The notes under the pieces: generated by a model
Database searches by the model: none
Told to the model about the DNA's origin: nothing
What the model saw: only the letters and a program-made list of their open reading frames with translations
Translations under genes and position numbers: made by a program
Assembly (NCBI RefSeq): GCF_943734655.1
Contig: NC_071354.1
Span: 74,157,338 to 74,221,337, forward strand
Direction: 5' to 3'
Length of the DNA stretch: 64,000 nucleotides
Source of the DNA: Sabethes cyaneus
Lineage: Eukaryota; Arthropoda; Insecta; Diptera; Culicidae
In this document: positions 55,591-64,000 of the stretch, in pieces
Position numbering within the stretch: position 1 is the stretch's first letter
Layout: every line of letters begins with the position of its first letter

Positions 55591-56134
55591 GACGTAGGAC
55601 TACGTCTTACGGCAAGTTTTGAGATAGGGTGTCATTCCAAAAAATCGAAAAATGCGAGCGTCACGAAAAATGAAAGGTTTTGAGCGCTAATAGCTCAGCG
55701 GTTTTCCTATCGATTTTCAATATTCTTACACCAATCGATCGGAAAATCTTCTAAGAATTGACCCAAATGAAGAAAAGTATGGATTCTTGATGTTGAACTA
55801 TTGAAAAATTGAAAATAATGAACCTATGTTTTACCAGAATTCTCGCTTCGTGATTGGTTGGAAGATTCTTTGCGATGATCTAAACCTATACCAATTTGAT
55901 ATCTGTGCTTGGGAAGTAAGCCAAAACAAGTGACCAAGTTCGCTCATTTCAACAAAATTTCTTAACCCCGCGGTTAAACCTAGACCATTTTGATGTCCTT
56001 GCTTGAGAAGTACGCCAGGAAGAGTGACAAAGCCCCCTCGTGCCAACAGATTTCTTACGAACGCGATTAAACCTAGTCCAATTTGATGTCTGTGTTAGTG
56101 AAGTGTACCAGAAAAAATGACACAAGTTCGTTGT

Positions 56135-56381
56135 TGTTGTAATGAATCGCCGATGGTTTTATACAACAAACAAATTAAAACTTTATTAACCGTAAAATTA
56201 CAGAGATTGAATGTGGTGTGGTTTTCACTAATTGCGAGTCGTGTATGTTCTGGTATGCAATTCTAATGTTGCTATCGGCTGACAGCGGTAGACGTCAATC
56301 GCTCTGACAGGGTGTGTCAGACGATGAGTCGACCAACATCCAGGTGGTGTGCAGTTGGTTCGTAGGGTGGTCCTCCCAACA
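56135..56381 (-). repeat. 3' LTR of the mag-like element
   Basis: It is identical by eye to the 5' LTR, 247 bp, and sits directly after the polypurine tract on the minus strand. The flanking direct repeat GTTGT precedes it on the plus strand. Confidence 0.93.
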
Positions 56382-56395
56382 CCTCCCCCTCTTAG
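56382..56395 (-). promoter_or_regulatory. Polypurine tract of the mag-like element
   Basis: On the minus strand AAGAGGGGGAGG lies immediately before the TGTTGG start of the 3' LTR, where the plus-strand DNA primer is expected. Confidence 0.8.
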
Positions 56396-56862
56396 AAGAG
56401 ATGGTACGGCTCATACCTCACGGGTGGTCTTCTTGCTCTCGAAGACTGGCGAAGCTGGCTTTGTTGCTGCTGAGTAGTAGCTCTTGGAGTTTGCACAGGT
56501 GCTTGGTGAGGAACCGCTGACTGTGGTTCATTATACAAATCTAACTGCGACGGTTCGGCTGACTCTGGTTCTGCTGGTTCGGTTGTTGTAGATTCACGTA
56601 GACCACAGGATTCCAGAAGTACGGTTAGCGGAATTTGCGTAGACTGCTGTTGTACTCGTGTTGCCGGCTGTTCTGACTCATACCGCCTTTTCAGTTGATT
56701 CGCATGAGACCTCACAAGATCCCGCTTACCAGGTAGCCACACATTGTAGATAACTCGTCCAATCCGTTCTAGAATTTGACCGGGTTCCCATGACCAGGTA
56801 TTGTTTCGGTAAACCTTATTCCAAACCAGATCTTTGGCATCGTATTTTCGTGCTTTCGTGCC
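56392..56862 (-). pseudogene. Frame-shifted C-terminal tail of the integrase
   Basis: After the long frame stops at 56,816 a second minus-strand frame carries on with text typical of the integrase C-terminal module (WSWEPGQILERIGRVIYNVW). It ends in a proline/glutamine/serine-rich tail with an RRPPVRYEPY motif near 56,400, as seen at the end of many mag and related pol genes. The two frames overlap around 56,816-56,862, so one small indel separates them. The break is in a region where no programmed shift is expected. Confidence 0.8.
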
Positions 56863-59800
56863 AATGTTTCCGGTTGAATTGATCTTCCTGCTTGGATTCA
56901 GTTTGCTTGTGGTACGAAGTTGGCGGTTTCAGTAGATCCATTCCTGTTCGTAATTTCCTGTCCAGTAGTAGTTCCGCAGGTGACTTCCCTTCAGGTGCGC
57001 TACGACATGGAGTGGAACGGTAACACAGTAGGAAAGTATCGATTGCTTCGTCGAGTGCCTCTCCCCCCGCCGTGATTTTCCGAAGTCCTCGCTTGAATGT
57101 GTCGACGAATCTCTCGGCGAGTCCGTTCGACTGTGGATGGTATGGTGGCGTCTTCAGATGCAGGATGCCACGGTTGTTGCAGAAAACTTCGAATTGTTCA
57201 CTGGTGAACTGCGTACCGTTGTCTGTCACCAATGTCTCCGGAAATCCGTTTCTGGCGAAGATCTTCCGAAACATGGCCACAGTTGCAGATGTTGTGATAC
57301 GCTTGGTAGAGATGACTTCTGGCCATTTGCTGAAAGCATCAACAACAATCAAATAGTAATTGCCGTCAACAGGTCCAGCATAATCTGCATGTATCCGCTG
57401 CCAAGGCTTTTCTGGTGCTGGCCAAGATTCCAGGTTGGTTTTACTGTTGGTCTTGGCTGCTCTCGAACATTCCACGCAGGAACGAACACGTTGACTGATC
57501 TGCTCGTCGATTCCAGGCCAATAGACGTAGTTACGTGCTACGGACCGCATCCTTTCTACTCCTGGGTGTCCCTTGTGTAGAAGGCGTAGAACTCGATCTT
57601 GGAATTTCGTTGGAATCACTAGTCGTTCCCCGTAGGTGAGACAATCGGAAACAACTGAGAGACTGTCGCGCCGCTGATAGAACTGCTGTAACTGTGGATC
57701 GTTGAAGTTGGACTGATCGGACGGCCACGCTGTTTGGACGAACTGCTTCACCTGTTTCAGGACTGCATCCGACCTTGTTTCAGTTTGAATCATCTTGAAC
57801 GTAACTGGGAGAACTTTCACTGACTGCTTGACGATGTCTTCCATGGTTTCTTCCAGTTCGATCGATGCGATGACGTAGTCTTCGTTTGGACGGACGTGGG
57901 TGTTGATCAGACGGGACAGGATATCTGCATAGCCGAAACTATCCGTACTGACATATTTGATGCTAAAGTCGTACAGCAACAACGTTAACGCCCATCGCTG
58001 GAGTCTGTTGGCTGTATACACCGGGATGCCCTTTTTCGAACCAAAGATAGCTAGCAATGGCTGGTGGTCCGTTTCCAAAACGAAATGTCGTCCGAAGATC
58101 ATCCGATGGAACCGTGTTACTGCGAAGATCAACGCCAACCCTTCCTTCTCGATTTGACTGTAGTTGGACTCGGCTGGTGTGAGGCTTCTTGACGCATACG
58201 ATATCGGCTTCACTGACCCGTCTGGCAGCTTGTGGGCAATTCGCGCTCCAATTCCGTAGTTTGACGCATCCGCTGACACTATGAGTTCCATGGTTGGATT
58301 GTAGTGCGTGAGCGCTAACGGTGACTGTAGAATTTCACGGAATCGGTTGAATGATCGCTGACATGAATCCGACCAAATCCACTTTGCGCCAGATTTCAAG
58401 AGTTGATCCATCGGGAACCGTAACTTTCGCATTTCCGGAATGTACTTTGCGTAATAATTTACGGCACCAAGATATGAACGGAGTGACGGAACATCTTGAG
58501 GCGGCGGCATGGTAGCGATAGCTGAAGTTTTTCCCGGGTCGGGTCTGATGCCATCACCATCCAAGATTTGCCCTAAATATTCCACTGCTTCCATGTTGAA
58601 CCTGCACTTTTCAATTCGCACTGTAAATCCGTATTCTTCGAGACGTTGAAGCACTTGTTTCAGATTCAGATCATGTTCTTGTTTCGTACGTCCTCCCACT
58701 AGCACATCATCCAAATAACCACAGGTTCTTCCGATGCCACTCACCACTGCGTCCATGATCTGCTGGAAAGCACCCGGAGCTGACTTGATTCCAGGCGTGA
58801 GGCGAGTATAGCGAAATAGACCCTTGTGGGTGTTGACTGTCAGGAGAGGTTGATCTCGGGGGTCCACTTCCACTTGGAGATAGGCATCGGATAGGTCAAT
58901 ATGACTGAAGACCTTACATCCGGCCATCTTGGTAAAGATGTCTTCTGGTAGCGGAAGCGGACACTGGTTTGACTCCAACACATCGTTGAGACCCGTCGAA
59001 AAATCGGTACATATGCGGACTCTACCGTTCGGTTTCCGCACAACGACGATCGGTGCTGCCCAATCTGAGTGATCGACTGGTTGGAGGATTCCCAATGTTT
59101 GCAGCCGTTGAAGTTCGTCTTCTACCGCACCTTGAACACTGTACGCAACTGGACGCTTTGCACGGTAGACTGGTTTGGGATCTCCCTTCAGCGTCAGTCG
59201 AACTTTTGTCTTCGTGCAGAGTCCCATTTCACTTGAGAAAACTTTCGGAAACTGGGCTTGCAGAAAATCATCCGTGCGGGGCTGTCGGCTGGTGACTTTG
59301 TTACAGAACGAACTGATAGGAACGTCCCATAATCCGAAAAGCTCAAGCCAGTCGGATCCCAGAATGTTCAGATCGAGATTGGGTGAAGCTACACGACACA
59401 AGCATCTTTTCGATTTGCCGCCGATGTTTACATCACACCAAAACTCCCGGGCCAGATCAATTGATCCTCCAGTAGCAGATTTGGCGTTGCAGGAGGGTGT
59501 TGTTCCTTGAGGTTGTCCGATTTGCCGCCAACATTCGTCGGAAATGATCGTAATATCCGACGCTGAGTCGATCTGCAACCGAACTGCAATCTTGTTGATT
59601 TCGATTTCGGAAAACTTCCTCTGCTGACTGATGTTCTTCACTGACACTATCTTCACATCTTTGTTCTTCCCACTGTACTTCTTCTTTTTCTTCTTGCTAC
59701 TGCCACTGTTGTTGTCGGACGAAAAACAGGCACAATATCCTTCTTTATGACCTTTTTTCTTGCACTCGCGACACTTATGTTCCCGAAATGGGCAATCTGC

Positions 59801-60643
59801 AGAAAAATGCATTCCCCCACACGACCAACATGGGGTTTTGGGATGATTGTTATTTACTGTCCCCCCGCCACCTTGTTTATTGTATGGTTTTGGAGGCCGC
59901 TCTTTATGAACGGCATTCACAGCACTGAGCGATTGCTGCTTTTCCACAAGACTGTTGTCTTGCTTCAGGTTCAGTAACGTTTTACAATCTTCCACTACTT
60001 TTTCCAGAGAGATGTCTTCGGTCTCATTTAGTTTGTTTATCAACCTCATGCGAATATCTGAGTCACGGGGTGATTTCAAACCGCACACAAAAATGAGACA
60101 TTTGAACTGTTCCTCTGATAGGTCTCGCAACTTAAAATCCACACACGCTTTATTTACTTTGCACGAATACGACACAAGATCATCGGCATCGTCCTTTGTC
60201 GTCTGAAGGCACAAATAACGGCGGTGAAACACCGAAACTGGCGATCCGAAAATCGTTCTTAATTTTGCAACTGTTTCACTGAACGTTAGCTCCTTCGACA
60301 GTTTAGGTAAGATAAAACTGGTAAACCGCTCATGTGCTGGTGGATTCAGTTTTCTCATAAGTAACCGGACTTTTGCTGCATCATCCAGTTTTTCCGCGTC
60401 TTTGTCGAACAAATCCTCATATCGCGCATACCAAGAGTCGAATGTACAGCCCTGCTCCGGGTCGTAGACGAACTCGGTGATGTTACTAGAAAGCGAATCC
60501 AAAATGGTTTCATCCTTTGACATCCTCTGAATGGCCAGCTGGGTAGCTGAAACCTGCTGAGTGAGTTGCGCCATCAACTGTTGCTGCTGCTGCAGAATTT
60601 GCATCAGCATCTGGTTAGCGTTCGCCTGTACTGGATCCTGCAT
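56816..60643 (-). CDS. Gag-Pol polyprotein of the mag-like retrotransposon
   Basis: This is a single 1,275-residue frame. The N-terminal part is glutamine-rich and coiled-coil-like (residues 10-40), followed by a Gag region to about 250. Two zinc knuckles follow: C272-C275-H279-C284 (three residues before His, not four) and C291-C294-H299-C304. The aspartic protease active site reads DSAS (359-362), where DTG or DSG is usual. Reverse transcriptase has DLSDAYLQVEVD (583-594) and YLDD (643-646). RNase H has SADAS near 790 and TDHQPL near 858. Integrase has HKGH (1023-1026) with CVEC (1056-1059) and a D1087, D1141, E1177 triad with 35 residues between the last two. The start is the only Met upstream of Gag. 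The frame ends early in the integrase tail because of a shift near 56,860. Apart from that it looks functional. Confidence 0.92.
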   Translation of the reverse strand: MQDPVQANANQMLMQILQQQQQLMAQLTQQVSATQLAIQRMSKDETILDSLSSNITEFVYDPEQGCTFDSWYARYEDLFDKDAEKLDDAAKVRLLMRKLNPPAHERFTSFILPKLSKELTFSETVAKLRTIFGSPVSVFHRRYLCLQTTKDDADDLVSYSCKVNKACVDFKLRDLSEEQFKCLIFVCGLKSPRDSDIRMRLINKLNETEDISLEKVVEDCKTLLNLKQDNSLVEKQQSLSAVNAVHKERPPKPYNKQGGGGTVNNNHPKTPCWSCGGMHFSADCPFREHKCRECKKKGHKEGYCACFSSDNNSGSSKKKKKKYSGKNKDVKIVSVKNISQQRKFSEIEINKIAVRLQIDSASDITIISDECWRQIGQPQGTTPSCNAKSATGGSIDLAREFWCDVNIGGKSKRCLCRVASPNLDLNILGSDWLELFGLWDVPISSFCNKVTSRQPRTDDFLQAQFPKVFSSEMGLCTKTKVRLTLKGDPKPVYRAKRPVAYSVQGAVEDELQRLQTLGILQPVDHSDWAAPIVVVRKPNGRVRICTDFSTGLNDVLESNQCPLPLPEDIFTKMAGCKVFSHIDLSDAYLQVEVDPRDQPLLTVNTHKGLFRYTRLTPGIKSAPGAFQQIMDAVVSGIGRTCGYLDDVLVGGRTKQEHDLNLKQVLQRLEEYGFTVRIEKCRFNMEAVEYLGQILDGDGIRPDPGKTSAIATMPPPQDVPSLRSYLGAVNYYAKYIPEMRKLRFPMDQLLKSGAKWIWSDSCQRSFNRFREILQSPLALTHYNPTMELIVSADASNYGIGARIAHKLPDGSVKPISYASRSLTPAESNYSQIEKEGLALIFAVTRFHRMIFGRHFVLETDHQPLLAIFGSKKGIPVYTANRLQRWALTLLLYDFSIKYVSTDSFGYADILSRLINTHVRPNEDYVIASIELEETMEDIVKQSVKVLPVTFKMIQTETRSDAVLKQVKQFVQTAWPSDQSNFNDPQLQQFYQRRDSLSVVSDCLTYGERLVIPTKFQDRVLRLLHKGHPGVERMRSVARNYVYWPGIDEQISQRVRSCVECSRAAKTNSKTNLESWPAPEKPWQRIHADYAGPVDGNYYLIVVDAFSKWPEVISTKRITTSATVAMFRKIFARNGFPETLVTDNGTQFTSEQFEVFCNNRGILHLKTPPYHPQSNGLAERFVDTFKRGLRKITAGGEALDEAIDTFLLCYRSTPCRSAPEGKSPAELLLDRKLRTGMDLLKPPTSYHKQTESKQEDQFNRKHWHESTKIRCQRSGLE

Positions 60644-60748
60644 TGAGCTAACCTCAACTTTTCACTTTTCCCACGCGGAATTTATTCGACCGACAAAACT
60701 GGTTGTATCGCGACGGAAAAACTAATTTTCGCGTAACCGGTACTGAAA

Positions 60749-60761
60749 ATCCTCGTCGCCA
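60749..60761 (-). promoter_or_regulatory. Primer-binding site, complementary to serine tRNA
   Basis: On the minus strand this reads TGGCGACGAGGAT, three bases after the 5' LTR. It is the complement of a tRNA 3' end ATCCTCGTCG-CCA, which from memory is that of insect tRNA-Ser(GCU). The position and the TGG start are those of a minus-strand primer site. Confidence 0.75.
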
Positions 60762-60764
60762 CTT

Positions 60765-61011
60765 TGTTGTAATGAATCGCCGATGGTTTTATACAACAAA
60801 CAAATTAAAACTTTATTAACCGTAAAATTACAGAGATTGAATGTGGTGTGGTTTTCACTAATTGCGAGTCGTGTATGTTCTGGTATGCAATTCTAATGTT
60901 GCTATCGGCTGACAGCGGTAGACGTCAATCGCTCTGACAGGGTGTGTCAGACGATGAGTCGACCAACATCCAGGTGGTGTGCAGTTGGTTCGTAGGGTGG
61001 TCCTCCCAACA
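60765..61011 (-). repeat. 5' LTR of the mag-like element
   Basis: It is identical by eye to the copy at 56,135-56,381. Reading minus it starts TGTTGGGAGG and ends CATTACAACA. It is followed by three bases and then the primer-binding site. Confidence 0.93.
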
Positions 61012-61691
61012 GTTGTCCCAACAGATCGCAAATTCTTTACTGCGAGACGATTAAACCTCGGCGAATTTGATATCTTTGTTGGAAAACTATGCTACAGCTG
61101 TAGTGTTCGGTTATAATACGACTCTGTATGAAGGTGAAATTAGTCATCATCGATTCTGCCAATTTCGGCGAACAATAATTCGGTTTATGAAAATATATTC
61201 GCTGTGTTCAGATTGGCAAGAAGAATGCAGTATATACATTTTTATAAACACAATCCTGCTTTTGGGCAGAAAAGCTGCTTCCGAAATTGGGCTTTCCGAC
61301 GAAAAGTCAATGACTGCTAGTTTCCCGTGAATACGCATGCTTACCGATCGTTTCATTAGATGTGTATTGAAAAGATGTGTTGTTGATAAAATAGGATTGA
61401 ATTGGTAAAATCCCTTCAACGTGGGGAACCATGGGTAATAAAAACAATGTTTAATTTCAGTAAGGTAGCAGGAAAGCAATAGTTTGTGTTCTTGATTTTG
61501 TTAAATTGTTTTCAAATGCACAATCTTTTGAGAATTGAACGTATGCAATGTTACTACTTTGGTAAATGTAACATACAACGCATGTAGCATGTATATAAGT
61601 TGCATATAGCATGTATACATGAAGAATCGAATGATTACAAGCATGAATACATGCTACTATCACTACAAAGAGACTTACGTAGTCCTGCGTC

Positions 61692-62829
61692 ACCTATATA
61701 TGCGGTCGTGTCTTGTACACAACCCCTCTGATTTTTTTGGTTTTTTCTTTTCAACTAAGAATTTTTAACTCATTGTGTTTTTTGTGTTTTGTACAAGACA
61801 AACAGTGGCGGAACTAGAGAGGAATCTAGCTTCCACTAGAAGAGATTTGGCCCTCCCATCCAGCTCCTGGGAAATTCAACTAAGATTTTTAAATTTTGAA
61901 AAAAAAAAACTGTATCAATGTGCATATAGGTAGTTGCACATTGATAATATGTTGACGAAATAGTTGAAAAAAGAGCCAGGGGTGGCTCTAGAAATGTTAC
62001 TAATTGTGCTAATGGAAAAACCTCGTTTTTATTCTCTATCCTTCACAAATTGAGTTTGTCTCAGATAATAATCTGAAAACCCGGAAATATCCGTTTTCTT
62101 CCTATTGGAAAATAAACTATCGAAATATTATTACTTTAAAACAAACTATATCAAAAACAAAATGAGGGTCCATCGAATATTTTTCCTAAAATTTTAAGGA
62201 AAATATCTTTCATTTGCTGTCAATATAACTGAAATCGGTGGGTGGTTCAAACGTTTTTTGTAATTCTCCAGTAAAAATAATTTTTGAGGTCATCGTACCT
62301 AACTCAAAAGCTCACACTTCAACATATATGCACAGACTTAGTCTGTGATATATGTATTCTGGAATTTGCATTTTATTGTACACTGTTCAATCGTTAGAAG
62401 TTTCCAATAATATGCAAAACGCTCTTCATAAATTGAAATTGATGTACCATATATCTGGCACCAAAATCATTAAGATCGTAACAGTGACACGAAAGTTGTG
62501 AATTTTCGAAGAAAAAGGATTAAAATTTATGACGATAGTTGGAACCACTCAAACGAAAAAATACGGCTCTAAATAAATTTTAAATATTTATTTAAAATCG
62601 TTCCAAATATCATCCACCGCTTGGGACTCGAATCGCATTCCTTTTTAGCGCTGTTAGCGCCCCTAGGTGTGAACGCTGGCATGACAATCGAACACACGAA
62701 CACTGCGAAGAACGACACAACATAAGCTGTCCTACACGCAATTCACACAATCGTATTTTTCATGCTCTTATGCTCCAGCTTGACGTTTCCGAACAGAATC
62801 ATCATTTCTAGCCACGTCTAAACTCAACT
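61692..62829. other. Intergenic DNA before beta'-COP
   Basis: AT-rich with many short frames, none convincing. It contains a near-repeat of TCAACTAAGA-type text at about 61,755 and 61,877 that may be old transposon sequence. The part nearest the gene (62,700-62,830) probably holds its promoter, but no motif can be assigned. Confidence 0.4.
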
Positions 62830-62938
62830 CGGATCGCGGCGCGGTGTAACTTTGCCGTAGTTTTATGTCGGTTTTTCGCATTTCGATAAAAGTTTCGTGA
62901 AAACTAGTGTATCTGCTTACGAAAATTTATTGAAAATG
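62830..62938 (+). promoter_or_regulatory. Probable 5' UTR and first exon of beta'-COP
   Basis: This stretch lies before the inferred start codon. It is assigned as 5' UTR only because the ATG at 62,936 sits against a splice donor. The transcription start is not visible and no clear TATA box was seen. A short upstream reading frame (62,865-62,900, 11 codons and a stop) would sit in the leader if transcription begins upstream of it. Confidence 0.5.
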
Positions 62939-64000
62939 GTTAGTTTCCCCCAGGAGGCATATTTTTCCCGTAGAATAAGGCTGCAGGGTGGTGTTTCCAC
63001 GGTGAAAAATAGTGATGAAATAGGATGTTCCGATGGCTACTTGTCGAGCTGGAGGAAAACCATAGTGCCTGCATACAATGAGCGATGGAAGCATCTGCGT
63101 CTCATGGATTTCATGGTGGAGCAAATTAATTGAAAAAGCGAAGCTGTGGTTGAATTTAAATTTTACGTTCTTGGCGTTCAATCTCAAGTACAAGATTTGG
63201 ATGACGATATACGAAAAATTTTAACGAAACACTTGATAAAATGCAATAATGATGTTTGTGCTTCTCCATAATTTAGCAGTGACTCGGGGCTGTTGTTGAA
63301 GAAAAACCAATGTTGATCGTCGTGATAAGCCGAGCGGAAGCAACTTTAAATTTCTGCTTTAAACAGCAACCAGCTGTTCTGAGTTTGTTTTAAAGAATCA
63401 TTTATTATATTATTTAAAGAAGTTTTTCTTCTTTTATCTAATCTGTTATGAAACATGAAAACTTTTAACAAATACTTTCCGTGGTGTTTTTGCTAAATAT
63501 TTATATGAATTTGCTTACAAATTGATTTCTCTAAAAATAATAGTTAACATTCATTGGCACCAACATGCAAAACACAGGTTTTCAATAGAATTCTAACAAA
63601 TTTGTAATTTGTTAACTTTTTTCCTCTCTAATGAATCAGCCACTACGATTAGATATCAAGAGGCGCCTGACGTCTCGTTCGGATCGAGTCAAATCGGTGG
63701 ATCTGCATCCCACCGAACCATGGATGCTATGCGCCCTGTACAATGGTCACGTGCACGTGATGAATTACGAAAATCAGCAGCTGGTCAAGGACTTTGAAGT
63801 GTGCGATATTCCAGTGCGCTGTGCACGCTTCGTAGCCCGCAAAAATTGGATTCTAACCGGATCAGATGACATGCAGGTCCGTGTATTCAACTACAACACG
63901 CTGGAAAAGGTTCACTCATTCGAGGCACACACGGACTACGTCCGAAGCATTGCGGTTCATCCTACTCAACCACTTATCCTGACCTGCAGTGACGACATGT
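62936..64000 (+). CDS. beta'COP: Coatomer subunit beta' (beta'-COP), 5' part; start codon on its own exon
   Basis: The product is the beta' subunit of the COPI coat, a WD40 scaffold protein that coats Golgi vesicles and binds cargo dilysine signals. Exon 2 (63,640-64,000, open to the window edge) encodes PLRLDIKRRL followed by three WD-type segments: one around SVDLHPTEPWML, one around RKNWILTGSDDMQVRVFNYN, and one starting at SIAVHPTQPLIL. This matches the conserved beta'-COP N-terminus almost residue for residue. I place the start at ATG 62,936-62,938. It is followed directly by a donor (GTTAGT), and exon 2 is preceded by a pyrimidine tract, a CTAAT branch-like motif and CAG. Splicing gives M-PLRLDIK, the conserved start. 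The intron (62,939-63,639, 701 bp) is phase 0. An unspliced start at 63,631 would add N-Q, which is not conserved. The 3' part lies outside the window. Gene identity is very secure; exon 1 is inferred. Confidence 0.95.
62939..63639 (+). other. Intron 1 of beta'-COP
   Basis: The intron begins GTTAGT directly after the start codon and ends in a T-rich tract, CTAATGAATCAG, just before the conserved exon. Reading through from exon 1 gives no beta'-COP-like protein and stops at 63,133, which fits an intron. No element was recognised inside it. Confidence 0.75.

Larger units (their letters stand above)
56135..61011 (-). mobile_element. Ty3/gypsy LTR retrotransposon, mag-like, almost intact
   Basis: The element is complete: two 247 bp LTRs (56,135-56,381 and 60,765-61,011) read as identical, begin TGTTG and end CAACA, and are flanked by the 5 bp direct repeat GTTGT (56,130-56,134 and 61,012-61,016). 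It is transcribed on the minus strand, with a primer-binding site, one long gag-pol frame and a polypurine tract in the expected order. Identical LTRs mean recent insertion. The lineage call (mag-like) rests on the single gag-pol frame, the RT/IN motifs and the serine-tRNA primer site; it is an inference without a tree. It is inserted in an older inverted-repeat element that continues on both sides. Confidence 0.93.
55591..61691. mobile_element. GACGTAGGACTACG-ended inverted-repeat element, split by the LTR element
   Basis: The left end reads GACGTAGGACTACGTCTTAC (55,591). The right end (61,677-61,691) read on the minus strand is GACGCAGGACTACGT. Removing the 4.9 kb LTR insertion leaves about 1.2 kb with no coding capacity. 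Internal text such as GATTTTCAATATTC and CCAATCGATCGGAAAATC recurs at 33.5-33.9 kb in inverse orientation. It looks like a non-autonomous DNA transposon of unknown superfamily; no clear target duplication was recognised. Confidence 0.6.

Noticed and set aside
57072..60206. Plus-strand frames of 60-147 codons
   Set aside because: They are antisense to the Gag-Pol frame of the LTR element.
62897..63133. 78-codon frame spanning the beta'-COP start region
   Set aside because: It reads through the donor into the intron and has no similarity to anything.
63631..63797. Start codon at 63,631 for the beta'-COP exon (MNQPLRL...)
   Set aside because: The extra residues fall in the splice acceptor and are not conserved; splicing from ATG 62,936 gives the conserved start.

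Overview
This is eukaryotic nuclear DNA, most likely from a dipteran and probably a mosquito. The grounds are a beta'-COP exon closely matching the dipteran protein, dense non-LTR retrotransposon remains of types common in culicids, a mag-type LTR retrotransposon, Helitrons, tRNA-derived SINEs and many small inverted-repeat elements. Species cannot be fixed from sequence alone. Host coding sequence is very sparse. Only one gene is certain: the 5' end of beta'-COP at the right edge (start codon 62,936; exon 2 from 63,640 to the window end). One further exon of unknown identity is plausible (26,891-27,186). Two decayed histone H2A pseudogenes lie at 32.2-33.0 kb. Nearly everything else is transposon-derived or unassigned.

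Layout. 0.9-10 kb: a hAT-like MITE, a mariner-type element carrying a nested pogo-type foldback MITE, and fragments of one endonuclease/reverse-transcriptase (EN-RT) non-LTR family, including a 5'-truncated copy (4,223-5,445) with a recognisable target-site duplication. 10-13.3 kb: no recognisable gene. 13.3-15 kb: two RT fragments of a CR1/Jockey-like type. 15.2-21.0 kb: a Helitron cluster with a helicase relic and nested SINE and foldback elements. 21-27 kb: a tRNA-like sequence, a decayed RT, a 1.07 kb palindrome, then apparently single-copy DNA with the candidate exon. 28-32.2 kb: a mariner relic and a nearly full-length, inactive EN-RT element on the minus strand, abutting the H2A pseudogenes. 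33-36 kb: MITEs. 37.6-43.3 kb: a minus-strand RNase H-type non-LTR element split by a pogo-type transposon and by a TAGGGGAA-ended element. 43.5-45.7 kb: a Helitron-like element made largely of ~143 bp tandem repeats. 46.6-55 kb: repeat fragments, MITEs and a SINE. 55.6-61.7 kb: a GACGTAGGACTACG-ended element split by a young mag-like Ty3/gypsy element with identical 247 bp LTRs.

The genes do not form a pathway. What the window records is layered transposition: elements inserted into elements, several with visible target duplications, next to a housekeeping vesicle-coat gene whose start codon sits alone on its first coding exon. I found no convincing new multi-gene biological system. The strongest leads are the non-autonomous element families defined by shared ends, the transposase relic linked to one of them, the variable tandem array inside the Helitron-like element, and the H2A pseudogene pair.
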